NCBI GenBank assembly: GCA_052143535.1
Contig: JBKQSS010000080.1
Coordinates: 1 to 64,000 of the forward strand
Direction of reading: 5' to 3'
Length of the DNA: 64,000 bases
DNA from: JADGRA01 sp052143535
GTDB lineage: Bacteria; Myxococcota; Myxococcia; Myxococcales; Myxococcaceae
A model generated the notes under the pieces. The model did not search any database. It was not told the DNA's origin and worked only from the letters and a program-made list of their open reading frames with translations. Within the stretch, counting starts at the first letter, position 1. Each line of letters opens with the position of its first letter. Below, piece by piece: positions 47,460 to 55,768 of this stretch. The translations under genes and the position numbers were made by a program.

Positions 47460-48500
47460 ATGGCCTCTCTGCCTGCACCGCTGCGCGGCGTCTTCCCGGT
47501 GTTGTTGGCGCTGGCGGTGCTCGGCGGGCTTCAAGTCGTGGTCGGCGAGCTGCCCTTCTTCGTCTACCTCTCCTCGCTGGTCGGGGTGAATGTCATCCTC
47601 GCCGTGTCGCTCAACATCGTGAACGGCATGACTGGCCAGTTCTCCATCGGGCATGCCGGCTTCATGGCGGTGGGGGCCTATGTCGGCGGCAAGCTGGCGC
47701 TGGAGATGAAGGACTTGGCCATCTCCGGCATCCCCCATGCCGTCTCGGACCAGCTGCAACTGCTCGCCTCGCTGGCGGTGGGGGGAGCCGCGGCCGGCGT
47801 GGCCGGCTTCTTGGTGGGCCTCCCCAGTCTGCGCCTGCGGGGGGATTACCTGGCCATCGTCACCTTGGGCTTCGGAGAGATGATTCGCGTCATTGTCTCC
47901 AACCTCGAGGTGTTCGGCCGAGCTCTGGGGCTGTCGGGCATCCCGCAGACCAGCAGCTTCATGATGATTTGGAGCTCCGTCTTCGTGGTGGTTCTGGTGG
48001 CGCGCCGAATTCAGGACAGCGCCCACGGGCGCTCGCTGCTGGCCATCCGCGAGGACGAGGTGGCCGCCGAGGCGATGGGGGTGGACACCACCGCCTATAA
48101 GGTACGGGCCTTCGTCATCTCCTCCTTCTTCGCCGGCGTGGCCGGCGCGCTCTTCGCGCACTTCGTCCCGATCATCAACCCCGGCTCCTTCACCTTCGTG
48201 AAGAGCATCGAGGTGGTGACGATGGTGGTGGCCGGTGGGCTGGGGAGCATCAGCGGCTCCATCGTCGCCGCAGTCGTGCTGACGCTGCTCCCGGAAGTGC
48301 TGCGCACCCTCTTTCTTCAGGTGGGCGGGCTGGAGGGAGGCGCCTCCTTGGCCCAGAAGGTGGACCAAATCCGGATGCCGGTTTACGGCATCCTCCTGGT
48401 GGTCCTGATGCTGGTGCGTCCCCAGGGCCTCTTCGGCAGCCGCGAGCTGTGGGATGCCTTCCCACGCTGGTGGGGCCGGGGCTGGAGGAGCGAGGAGTGA
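47460..48500 (+). CDS. livM: Branched-chain amino acid ABC transporter permease LivM
   Basis: The 346-residue permease that pairs with LivH. Recognisable parts are VSLNIVNGMTGQFSIGHAGF, RLRGDYLAIVTLGFGEMIRV, the coupling loop GRSLLAIREDEVAAEAMGVD and a hydrophobic C-terminal half (VKSIEVVTMVVAGGLGSISG). The ATG at 47460 lies 8 bp after livH. Its stop overlaps the livG GTG by 4 nt (GTGA). A C-terminal cytoplasmic tail ends with RGWRSEE. Its role is in the inner-membrane channel of the liv system. Confidence 0.94.
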   Translation: MASLPAPLRGVFPVLLALAVLGGLQVVVGELPFFVYLSSLVGVNVILAVSLNIVNGMTGQFSIGHAGFMAVGAYVGGKLALEMKDLAISGIPHAVSDQLQLLASLAVGGAAAGVAGFLVGLPSLRLRGDYLAIVTLGFGEMIRVIVSNLEVFGRALGLSGIPQTSSFMMIWSSVFVVVLVARRIQDSAHGRSLLAIREDEVAAEAMGVDTTAYKVRAFVISSFFAGVAGALFAHFVPIINPGSFTFVKSIEVVTMVVAGGLGSISGSIVAAVVLTLLPEVLRTLFLQVGGLEGGASLAQKVDQIRMPVYGILLVVLMLVRPQGLFGSRELWDAFPRWWGRGWRSEE

Positions 48501-49399
48501 GCGCGCCGCTCTTGCAGGCCGAAGGGGTGGCCATCCATTTCGGCGGCCTGAAGGCCCTCTCCGGCTTTGACTTGGCCATCCGCAAGGGCGACTTGCAGGG
48601 GCTCATCGGGCCCAATGGCGCGGGCAAGACGACGGCCTTCAACGTCCTGACCGGCGTCTACCGGCCCTCAGCCGGCACGGTGCGCGTCAGCGAGAAGGTG
48701 GTGAATGGACTGAAGCCCCACCAAATCAACCGGCTCGGGCTGGCTCGCACCTTCCAAAACATTCGTCTCTTCAAGACGCTCAGTGCGCTCGACAACGTCC
48801 GGGTCGCGTGCCTGGCCGACACCTACGCCCTCTTCTCGCAGGCGCGCATCGAGGCCGCCCGGCGACGCTCCTCCAAGCGCAGTGGCATCGCGGCGGCGAT
48901 GGCCGCCTTCAACAACTACGTCGACTGGTGGAGGGCGCTGTTGCTCACCCCCGGCTTCCAGCGCGAGGAGCGCGCCCTCACCGTCAAGGCGGACGCCCTT
49001 CTGGAGGTGATGGGACTTCTCCACCGCCGAGGGGAGGAAGCGCGCAACCTGCCCTATGGCGAGCAGCGCCGCCTGGAGATTGCGCGCGCGCTGGCCACCG
49101 GGCCCCAGGTGCTTCTTTTGGATGAGCCCGCGGCGGGAATGAATACCCGCGAGAAGGGCGACTTGATGGTGCTGATTCGCGAGCTGCGCGAACGCTTTTC
49201 GTTGGGGATTTTGGTCATCGAGCACGACATGAAGCTGGTGATGGGCATCTGCGAGGAGATTACGGTGCTCGACTACGGCGAGACCATCGCCCGCGGCAAC
49301 CCGGAGCGGGTGCGCGCCGACCCCAAAGTCATCGAGGCCTACCTCGGCGACAGCTACTTGGCCGCCCATGGGTTGAGCGTCCCCGGAGCCGGTGCATGA
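48497..49399 (+). CDS. livG: Branched-chain amino acid ABC transporter ATPase LivG
   Basis: A 300-residue ATPase with Walker A GPNGAGKTTAF, signature LPYGEQRRLEIARAL and Walker B VLLLDEPAAGM. The Tyr-Gly-Glu signature is typical of LivG. An insertion of about 45 residues between Walker A and the signature (SQARIEAARRRSSKRSGIAA, VDWWRALLLTPG) is longer than in E. coli LivG but common in LivG of other groups. The GTG at 48497 overlaps livM; the end overlaps livF (ATGA). It supplies half of the ATPase pair for the permeases. Confidence 0.94.
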   Translation: MSAPLLQAEGVAIHFGGLKALSGFDLAIRKGDLQGLIGPNGAGKTTAFNVLTGVYRPSAGTVRVSEKVVNGLKPHQINRLGLARTFQNIRLFKTLSALDNVRVACLADTYALFSQARIEAARRRSSKRSGIAAAMAAFNNYVDWWRALLLTPGFQREERALTVKADALLEVMGLLHRRGEEARNLPYGEQRRLEIARALATGPQVLLLDEPAAGMNTREKGDLMVLIRELRERFSLGILVIEHDMKLVMGICEEITVLDYGETIARGNPERVRADPKVIEAYLGDSYLAAHGLSVPGAGA

Positions 49400-50148
49400 G
49401 CTCCGGCGCGCTCCTTCCCGAAGAGCGGCAGGTACGCGAGCCCATCCTCGAGGTGGAGCAGCTGCACGTCAGCTACGGGGCCATCACTGCTCTGCGGGGC
49501 ATCTCGCTACGGGTGGCCAAGGGCGAAGTGGTCGCGCTCATCGGCGCCAACGGCGCGGGAAAAACCACCACCCTTCGGGCGGTGTCGGGGATGCTTCGGC
49601 CGAAGAGCGGCCGAATTCTTCTCGATGGCCAGCCGGTGCAGGGAATGAAGTCGCATCTGCTGGTCCCTCGAGGGATGGCCCACGCGCCCGAGGGGCGGGG
49701 CATTTTCCTCAACCTCACCGTGGCGGAAAACTTGGACTTGGGCGCCTACCTCCGGCACGACCAGGCCCAAGTGGCCCAAGACCGCGACTACGTCTTCGGA
49801 CTCTTCCCGAGACTCAAGGAGCGCCAGCGCCAAGTGGGGGGCACGCTCTCCGGGGGCGAGCAACAGATGCTGGCCATCAGCCGAGCCCTCATGAGCCGCC
49901 CGAAGCTGCTTCTGCTCGACGAGCCCTCCCTGGGGCTCGCTCCCCAGGTGGTGGAAACCATTTTCCGCATTCTCCGCGAGGTGAATGCGCGCGGCGTCTC
50001 CATTCTGCTGGTCGAGCAAAACGCCCACCTGGCGTTGAATCTCGCCCACCATGGCTACGTGTTGGAGACGGGCGAGGTGGCGATGCAGGGGGAGGGGCGA
50101 GCCCTCCTCGCCAGCCCGGAAATCCGCCGTGCCTACCTCGGCGAGTGA
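49396..50148 (+). CDS. livF: Branched-chain amino acid ABC transporter ATPase LivF
   Basis: A 250-residue ATPase and last gene of the operon. It has Walker A GANGAGKTTT, signature LSGGEQQMLAISRAL and Walker B LLLLDEPSLGLAP, and the C-terminal LVEQNAHLAL region typical of LivF. It overlaps livG by ATGA. The first ~15 residues (SGALLPEERQVREP) precede the family start and are poorly conserved. A tandem hairpin just downstream probably ends the transcript and also serves the convergent hsp20 gene. Confidence 0.94.
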   Translation: MSSGALLPEERQVREPILEVEQLHVSYGAITALRGISLRVAKGEVVALIGANGAGKTTTLRAVSGMLRPKSGRILLDGQPVQGMKSHLLVPRGMAHAPEGRGIFLNLTVAENLDLGAYLRHDQAQVAQDRDYVFGLFPRLKERQRQVGGTLSGGEQQMLAISRALMSRPKLLLLDEPSLGLAPQVVETIFRILREVNARGVSILLVEQNAHLALNLAHHGYVLETGEVAMQGEGRALLASPEIRRAYLGE

Positions 50149-50167
50149 AGCCCTCAGAAAACAACGT

Positions 50168-50202
50168 GGTGCGCCCGGCGGACAAATGCCCCCGGGCGCA
50201 CC
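50168..50202. terminator. Strong hairpin between livF and hsp20 (first of two)
   Basis: GGTGCGCCCGG (50168-50178) and its perfect complement (50192-50202) form an 11-bp stem with a 13-nt loop, immediately after livF. It lies between converging genes and most likely terminates both, although no U-tract is present. A second, similar hairpin follows four bases later. Confidence 0.6.
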
Positions 50203-50205
50203 GGA

Positions 50206-50234
50206 AGCGCCCGTGAGGGTTTGCCCCGGGCGCT
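50206..50234. terminator. Second hairpin between livF and hsp20
   Basis: AGCGCCCG (50206-50213) pairs perfectly with CGGGCGCT (50227-50234), giving an 8-bp stem and, again, a 13-nt loop. Stem and loop resemble the neighbouring hairpin, suggesting a duplicated terminator. It is 22 bp from the hsp20 stop. Confidence 0.5.
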
Positions 50235-50255
50235 CCTGCTACAGGTGCAAAGGGA

Positions 50256-50696
50256 CTAATTCACCTTCACCTGGATGCTCTTGGGCTTGGCCTCGGCGCG
50301 CTTCGGCACGTAGATGCGAAGCACCCCATTCTTGGTTTCGGCCGTCACCTTGTTGGCGTCGAACGTCGCCGGAAGCGTGAAGCTCCGAGCAAACGTGCCG
50401 TAGGCGCGCTCAATTCGGTGGTAATTGTCCTTCTTCTCCTCGCGCTCCAGCTTCCTCTCGCCGCGCACGGTGAGGACGCCATCCTCCAAGTTGACTTGCA
50501 CGTCCTTGGCGTCCACTTCAGGAAGCTCGAATTTGAAGGTCAGCCCTTCTGCGTCCTCGAAGACATCAACCGGCGGCGCCCAGCCAAAGGACTCGGTTCC
50601 GCGTTGAGCCCCGACAGTGGCGTCAAACAAACGATTCAAATCACTCTGCAGCCTGTTCATGCCCGGAAAGGGCTCCCAGCGGGTCAGTGTTGCCAT
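50256..50696 (-). CDS. Hsp20/alpha-crystallin small heat-shock protein
   Basis: A 146-residue small heat-shock protein that holds unfolding proteins for refolding by DnaK. The alpha-crystallin domain covers about residues 40-135, with APPVDVFEDAEGLTFKFELP and the terminal ENGVLRI-like motif present as TKNGVLRIYVPK. The N-terminus has the usual LNRLFD element. The ATG at 50696 has AGGAGG eight nt upstream; a GTG at 50702 is closer to that site than is favourable. A TTGACG-N16-TATTTT promoter-like pair lies just upstream. Convergent with livF. Confidence 0.93.
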   Translation of the reverse strand: MATLTRWEPFPGMNRLQSDLNRLFDATVGAQRGTESFGWAPPVDVFEDAEGLTFKFELPEVDAKDVQVNLEDGVLTVRGERKLEREEKKDNYHRIERAYGTFARSFTLPATFDANKVTAETKNGVLRIYVPKRAEAKPKSIQVKVN

Positions 50697-50717
50697 GTGC
50701 ACTTCCTCCTGCTGAAA

Positions 50718-50745
50718 AAAATAAGACGGAGTTTTCGAGCGTCAA
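50718..50745 (-). promoter_or_regulatory. Candidate promoter for hsp20
   Basis: Read on the minus strand, TTGACG (50745-50740) and TATTTT (50723-50718) are spaced 16 bp apart, a good -35/-10 pair, in an AT-rich patch unusual for this GC-rich region. The leader would be about 15 nt. Preceding C gives CTTGAC, also resembling a heat-shock sigma -35. No CIRCE element is seen. Confidence 0.45.
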
Positions 50746-50815
50746 GGGGCCCGGGCAAATGGCCGACTTGCGGCTCCCACAAGGGCTCCTTCTCGACCGA
50801 AAAGACGTAAGAGTT

Positions 50816-51448
50816 TCAGGCGTGCGCGGCGGCGGTGCTGCCCAGAGGAAATTCCACGAGTGGGCTGTGGCGGGCGCCGCCCTGGGCGAGCTGGCTCCGG
50901 AAAAGCACCATCCGCTCGAGTAGAAAGCCCCCCAACAGCTGCTCGCGCAATGCCCGCTGGCAGCGGCCCAGGGCCGCGTCCCCACGACGGCCCCGAGCGC
51001 GGGCCAGCGTGAGGTGGGGGTGAAAGGCCGGGCTGGCCTGCTCGGCGGGCGGCCTTTTCCACTTCTGCAGCGCCTCGTGGACGTCGGCTTCGAGTGCGCC
51101 CAGGCCCGGCACGTCGCCGGCGAGCTCCGCGAAGAGGACTTCCGGTTGGTGCGGGCGGCCGAAACAACCGGCTCCCCGCAGCCATAGCTGCAGGGCCGGG
51201 TGCCGACTGCCAACCGGCCTGAGCGCGTCCACAAGGGACGGGAGGGCTGAGTCGTCCACCTCGCCCAGGAAGTCCAGCGTCAGGTGCAGCTGCCCCGGGC
51301 GGACCCAGCGCGCCTGAGACGCCGCGCGGCGCGTGGCCGCCAGTGTGGCGAACAGCTGGGCCTGGAGCGCGTCCGGCAGAGGTCCGGCGACAAAGAGGCG
51401 CAAAAGGGATGGCCCTCCGACGGCCAAGCTAAGCACCGCCCTCTTCAC
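50816..51448 (-). CDS. thpR: RNA 2',3'-cyclic phosphodiesterase
   Basis: A 210-residue 2H phosphoesterase of the LigT/ThpR family, which opens 2',3'-cyclic phosphates on RNA; early reports called it a 2'-5' RNA ligase. The two HxTx motifs are present as HLTLDFLGEV and HPHLTLARARG, the pair that defines the active site. The opening LLRLFVAGPLPDAL matches the usual start, so about 15 residues upstream of it from GTG 51448 may be extra. It lies 119 bp upstream of hsp20 on the same strand and is divergent from the ABC genes at 51.5 kb. Confidence 0.92.
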   Translation of the reverse strand: MKRAVLSLAVGGPSLLRLFVAGPLPDALQAQLFATLAATRRAASQARWVRPGQLHLTLDFLGEVDDSALPSLVDALRPVGSRHPALQLWLRGAGCFGRPHQPEVLFAELAGDVPGLGALEADVHEALQKWKRPPAEQASPAFHPHLTLARARGRRGDAALGRCQRALREQLLGGFLLERMVLFRSQLAQGGARHSPLVEFPLGSTAAAHA

Positions 51449-51498
51449 TGCTCCAGGGGTAGAGCGCGCCTGGGGCGGCAGGTTAGGGTGGCCGGCTG

Positions 51499-52212
51499 GT
51501 GGTTGCCCTCGACGTCTCTGGCATCGCGAAGCGCTATGGGCCGGTGCAAGCCGTCGACTCCATCTCCTTCCAAGTCCACCCTGGCGAGGTGGTGGGGCTG
51601 CTCGGCCCGAACGGCGCTGGAAAGAGCACCGCGCTTCGTGTCATTGCCGGGCTGGTACACCCCGACGCCGGGACGGTGCAGCTGTCGGGGCACGACGTGC
51701 GCCGGGCGCGGGCTGCCGCGCTCGGCTCCACCGGCTTCCTCATCGAGTCACCGGCGCTGCCCGGAGAGCTGACGGCCTTAGGCGCGCTGGCCTGGGTGGC
51801 GTGGCTCGGGGGGCACCGGGCCGACGTGGCGCGTCGACGGGAGGTGCTGGCGCAGGTGGGCCTTCTGGAGGTGGCCACCCGACGCGTCCGGCAGCTGTCT
51901 CTGGGGATGAAGCAGCGCCTCGCCATCGGCGCGGCGCTGCTGCCGCGTCCGTCCCTTCTGGTGCTGGACGAGCCGCTCAACGGGCTCGACCCTCCGGGCG
52001 TGCGGGACGTCGGAGCGCTTCTCGGCGCGCTGGCCGGCGCGGGCACGGCGCTGCTCGTTTCCAGCCACCTCCTCGACGAGGTGGAGCGTACGGCGAGCCG
52101 CGTCCTGGTCATGGCCCAGGGGCATTTGGTGGCGGAGCAGCCGGTGGACGCCGCCCACGTGGGAGCGCTGCGGGAGCTCTTCTTCTCCGTCACCGGGCCG
52201 GGTGCCCGGTGA
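51499..52212 (+). CDS. ABC transporter ATP-binding protein
   Basis: A 237-residue ATPase with Walker A GPNGAGKSTAL, signature LSLGMKQRLAIGAAL (Leu-Ser-Leu-Gly in place of LSGG) and Walker B LLVLDEPLNGLDPPG, followed by the H-loop VSSHLLDEVERT. It is of the ABC-2 export class (CcmA/YadG-like). The start is GTG at 51499. The next gene is its permease, overlapping by GTGA, and the third gene encodes a secreted FG-GAP protein, also overlapping. The three are evidently one transcript and one functional unit. Confidence 0.92.
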   Translation: MVALDVSGIAKRYGPVQAVDSISFQVHPGEVVGLLGPNGAGKSTALRVIAGLVHPDAGTVQLSGHDVRRARAAALGSTGFLIESPALPGELTALGALAWVAWLGGHRADVARRREVLAQVGLLEVATRRVRQLSLGMKQRLAIGAALLPRPSLLVLDEPLNGLDPPGVRDVGALLGALAGAGTALLVSSHLLDEVERTASRVLVMAQGHLVAEQPVDAAHVGALRELFFSVTGPGAR

Positions 52213-53009
52213 GGGGCTTGCTCGGCGCCTACCGCGGCGAATGGCTGCGGCTTGCCACCGGGCGCTCCGTCTGGCTCCTCCCGCTGTCGGCGGTGCTAGC
52301 TGGGGCCTATGCCCTCAGCCTGGGAGTGGCCGCCGAGCGCGGCCTGTTTGGCACACCGAATGGCTTCTACCTCGCCGCCGCCGGAGCCACCGGTGCCGCC
52401 ATCACCGCCGCAGCGGTGGGAGCGCTCTTTGCGGCCAGCGCGGTGGGGACGGACTTTGCCTCGGGTGTGGCACGGACCGCGCTTTGCCGGCCGGTGGGGC
52501 GGACGGCCTGGTGGACGGCCCGCCTGTTGGCGCTGGCCAGCGCGCTGGCGCTGGCTTACCTGGCCGGCGCGCTCGGCGCGCTGATGGCGGGGTGGGCCCG
52601 CTTCGGCCTGACCGATGCCACCGAGGGCAGCTACCTGCTGGCCAGCCGCGGACTGCTTTTCACCCAGCTGGGCGTGGCCGTCGCCACCTCCCTTCTAGGG
52701 CTGGCGGTGGCGGTGGCGGTGGGGGGCCTTTGGGGAATGGGGTTGGGCCGCCCCGGACCGGCGGTGGCGGCGACGGCCCTGTTGGGCGCCGTCGTCCTCG
52801 CCTTGGGACGCTGGCCGAGGCTCGAGCCGCTGTTGGCCACGACGTCTCTCACTGCCGGGCTGGACAGGGTGGCGCAGCTGTCCCAGGGACTGGCCAGCCG
52901 GCACGCCACCGACGTCGCACCGCGCGCGCTGCTCGTCTTCCTGGCCTGGCTGGTGGGCGCCCTGGGCACAGGCGCGCTGGTGCTGGGGCGAAAGGACATC
53001 TCCACGTGA
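52209..53009 (+). CDS. ABC-2 type permease subunit
   Basis: A 266-residue membrane protein with about six hydrophobic helices (SVWLLPLSAVLAGAYALSL, ATGAAITAAAVGALFAASAV, GVAVATSLLGLAVAVAVGGL). The loop DFASGVARTALCRPVGRTAW matches ABC-2 permeases that place a short cytoplasmic helix after the second membrane segment. There is no separate substrate-binding domain. The GTG at 52209 overlaps the ATPase stop and its own stop overlaps the FG-GAP gene, both as GTGA. Probably exports or extrudes an unknown compound with the ATPase. Confidence 0.85.
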   Translation: MRGLLGAYRGEWLRLATGRSVWLLPLSAVLAGAYALSLGVAAERGLFGTPNGFYLAAAGATGAAITAAAVGALFAASAVGTDFASGVARTALCRPVGRTAWWTARLLALASALALAYLAGALGALMAGWARFGLTDATEGSYLLASRGLLFTQLGVAVATSLLGLAVAVAVGGLWGMGLGRPGPAVAATALLGAVVLALGRWPRLEPLLATTSLTAGLDRVAQLSQGLASRHATDVAPRALLVFLAWLVGALGTGALVLGRKDIST

Positions 53010-54520
53010 AGCTACGGGGCCTGCTTCTGGCCGTGACGTTGGCCGCGCCGAGCGCCGGGGCGGAACCCCAGCGCTTCGAGATGAAGAGGCTGCTGGTGCT
53101 GGGAGACGTGGTGACGGTGAGCGCCGCGGACTTGGACGGGGATGGCAAGCTGGACATTCTGGTTGGCTACACCAGCGGTGTCGGCCCGGGGACGAAGCGC
53201 TCGCTGGCCGTCTTCTGGAACCGCGACGGCAGTTTCGGCACCGCGCCGGACCTGGCACTCAGCGTGGACGAGGCGGATGCCTTCGGCTTCGACTTGGCCG
53301 ATGTCGACGGCCAGCCGGGTGACGAGCTGTTGCTGTTGACGCCCACCGGCGTGCTCTCCCGAAGCTTTCACGGCCGGGTGCTGGGCCCAGCGGTGAAGCT
53401 GGTGGAGCAGGCCACCGCCTTCAGTCGTCCAGCCCAGGGCGCTATGCCGCGGCTGCGAATTGTGGAGGACGTGAGCGCGCCTGGAAGTCGGGAGCTCCTC
53501 GTTCCCGGCCCCGGCAGCTTGGGCCTCTACAAAAGCCAGGGTGACGGGCGCTACGTCCGCGTGGCCGAGCTGGCCTTGGACGTACAAGCGGGCTTCAGCG
53601 CTGGCGACCAAATGCGGCGCCTGGACCGTCCCCGTACCGGCTCGGTGCCCTATTTCCGGTTGGCCTTCGCCTTCCCCTCCCTCTACGTGGCCGACGTGGA
53701 TGGGGACGGCCTCAAGGACATTGTCGCGACGCTCGAAGACCGCATCACGGTCTACAAGCAGTCGCCCGGCTTTACCTTCTCCAATGCGCCCAGCTTCCGG
53801 AGGGACTTCGCCATCCGCTCGCTGGAGGAGCTCAAGGAGGCTGGAACCCAGGCCAGCGTCACCGTGGCCGACGTGGACGGGGACGGCATCGCGGACTTGG
53901 TGGTGCGGAAGCTGGTCGCCCGAGGGCTCGCCTCGGTCACCACCACCACCTACGTCTTCTTCGGCCGAAAGGGGGGCTACGCCGAGGCGCCGGACCAAGT
54001 CCTGAAGGGCGAAGGGGCCACCGGGACGGACGTCGAGCTCTTCGACGTCACCGGGGACGGCCGGCCCGACTTGGTGGTGCCCTCCGTCAACATTGGCATT
54101 TTTGCCATCGTTAAAATTCTCCTTAACCGCACCTTGAGCATCAACTTTCAAGTCTTCCCCTTCGAGCCGGCCAAGCGCCGCTTCGCCGCGACGCCAGCCG
54201 CCGAGCGCGAGCTCAGCTTCACCCTCAACCTGTCCGGGGCCGCAGACATTCAAGCCATTGACATGTTTGGCGACTACAACGGCGACAAGCGCGTCGACCT
54301 TGCCTTCGGGACGGGTGACGACGAGCTCAGCATCTTCCTCGGTGGGCAAGGGACGCTCTTCGCCGACAGCCCCTCGGCCCGCATCCCAGTGCGTGCGGTG
54401 GGGCGCCTCGAGTCGGTGGACCTCGACAAAAAGGGCCGCAGCGACATGCTCTTGTACTACCCGGCGACAAAGGGGCACCGGGGCGAGGTGGTGCTTTTGC
54501 GCAACGTTGGCCCCTGGTAG
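53006..54520 (+). CDS. Secreted FG-GAP/VCBS repeat protein
   Basis: A 504-residue exported protein with a signal peptide (LLLAVTLAAPSAGA) and repeated DxDGDG calcium-type loops: DLDGDGKLD, DVDGDGLKD, DVDGDGIAD, DVTGDGRPD and DYNGDKRVD, with degenerate copies between. This is the FG-GAP/VCBS repeat pattern that builds integrin-like beta-propellers, used for binding and surface roles. No enzymatic motif is seen. The GTG at 53006 overlaps the permease stop, so it is co-translated with an ABC transporter. Coupling of a propeller protein to an ABC-2 exporter is uncommon; the propeller may be a client or a periplasmic partner. Confidence 0.85.
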   Translation: MKLRGLLLAVTLAAPSAGAEPQRFEMKRLLVLGDVVTVSAADLDGDGKLDILVGYTSGVGPGTKRSLAVFWNRDGSFGTAPDLALSVDEADAFGFDLADVDGQPGDELLLLTPTGVLSRSFHGRVLGPAVKLVEQATAFSRPAQGAMPRLRIVEDVSAPGSRELLVPGPGSLGLYKSQGDGRYVRVAELALDVQAGFSAGDQMRRLDRPRTGSVPYFRLAFAFPSLYVADVDGDGLKDIVATLEDRITVYKQSPGFTFSNAPSFRRDFAIRSLEELKEAGTQASVTVADVDGDGIADLVVRKLVARGLASVTTTTYVFFGRKGGYAEAPDQVLKGEGATGTDVELFDVTGDGRPDLVVPSVNIGIFAIVKILLNRTLSINFQVFPFEPAKRRFAATPAAERELSFTLNLSGAADIQAIDMFGDYNGDKRVDLAFGTGDDELSIFLGGQGTLFADSPSARIPVRAVGRLESVDLDKKGRSDMLLYYPATKGHRGEVVLLRNVGPW

Positions 54521-54534
54521 CGCCCGAAGAGGCC

Positions 54535-55731
54535 TCAGTCCGGCGCTTGCACCCCGAGCCAGCGGCTGACGCGCGACACCGTCGCCCCAGGCAACAGCCC
54601 GCTCACCACCACGCTGAAGAAGACGACGTTGAAGACGAGGGTGCTGCCCGGCACCTGCGCCAGCACCGGGAAGGTGGCGAGGATGATGGGGACGGCTCCC
54701 CTCAAGCCCACCCAGCCAATGTAGAGGCGCTCTTTCCAGCTGTACCCAAAGGGCAGCAAACACAAGCCCACCACCAGGGGCCGGGCGACGAAGGCCAGCA
54801 CCAGGGCCAGCACCGTGCCGGGGAGCGCCACCTTTGGGAGCTGGGCGGGGAAGACGAGCAGCCCGAGCATGAGAAACATGGCCACCTGGGCCAGCCAGGC
54901 GATGCCGTCGTGGACGCGAAGGAGCCCCGCGCGGTGCGGAAGAGGCCGCTGTCCCAGGGCCATTCCGGCCAGGTACACCGCGAGGAAGCCGCTCCCGTGA
55001 AGCAGGGTGGTGAGCCCGAAGGTGACGAAGGCAAAGGCCACCGTCACCACAGGGACCAGGCCCGGGGCAGGCAACTCCACGTGCCGCAACAGCCGACCGG
55101 CGAGCGTCCCAAGCAGTCCCCCCATTAGCCCCCCCACCACCAGCTGGAGGGTGACCTCCAGCAGCAGTCGAGGCCCCGGCTGAACGCCGGTGACCAGCGA
55201 CTCGGTGAGGGCCAAGGTGAGGATGACGGCCATCGGGTCATTGAGCCCGGACTCGAGCTCGAGCGTCGTACCCACCCTGTCCCGGAGCGCGGTGCCGCTG
55301 CTTCGCAACACGGAGAAGACCGCCGCCGCGTCGGTGGACGATAGAATCGCCCCCAACAACAGCGCATACGTCCATGGCACGTGGAAGAGAAAGCGGGCGG
55401 CGACTGCGGCGATGCCGGCCGTGCCGACGACCCCCAGTGTTGCGAGGAGGGCCGCCGGGCCCAAAACCGGGCGTACGCGGTCGAACGGAGTATTGAGCCC
55501 ACCATCGAAGAGGATGAGCACCAGCGCGCAGGTGCCGAGCCGGAAAGCGAGCGGGTAGTCCTCGAAGGCGATGTTGCCGAGGCCGTCCGAGCCGGCGAGC
55601 ATACCCACGCCGAGGAAAAGGAAGGCCACCGGGAGCCCGGTTCGGCTGGCGAGGCGGCTGAGGAGCGCGCTGACCCCGAGCAACACCCCGGCCGTGACCA
55701 GGAGAAGCGCCGTGGCATTGGGCTCGAGCAC
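54535..55731 (-). CDS. CPA1-type cation/proton antiporter
   Basis: A 398-residue transporter with about twelve hydrophobic helices. ILSSTDAAAVFSVL and LESGLNDPMAVILTLAL are the family sites; the Asp pair in the latter region is typical of electroneutral CPA1 antiporters such as NhaP2 (CvrA) and KefC-like relatives. It exchanges K+ or Na+ for H+ to manage pH and ion balance. Unlike E. coli NhaP2 it has no C-terminal TrkA-type domain, ending just after the last helix. The start is GTG at 55731, 37 bp beyond the proS stop, so it is likely in the same transcript. Confidence 0.9.
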   Translation of the reverse strand: MLEPNATALLLVTAGVLLGVSALLSRLASRTGLPVAFLFLGVGMLAGSDGLGNIAFEDYPLAFRLGTCALVLILFDGGLNTPFDRVRPVLGPAALLATLGVVGTAGIAAVAARFLFHVPWTYALLLGAILSSTDAAAVFSVLRSSGTALRDRVGTTLELESGLNDPMAVILTLALTESLVTGVQPGPRLLLEVTLQLVVGGLMGGLLGTLAGRLLRHVELPAPGLVPVVTVAFAFVTFGLTTLLHGSGFLAVYLAGMALGQRPLPHRAGLLRVHDGIAWLAQVAMFLMLGLLVFPAQLPKVALPGTVLALVLAFVARPLVVGLCLLPFGYSWKERLYIGWVGLRGAVPIILATFPVLAQVPGSTLVFNVVFFSVVVSGLLPGATVSRVSRWLGVQAPD

Positions 55732-55768
55732 GCTTTTTCCAGCTGCCTCCCTCGTCGCAGGAGAGTTG

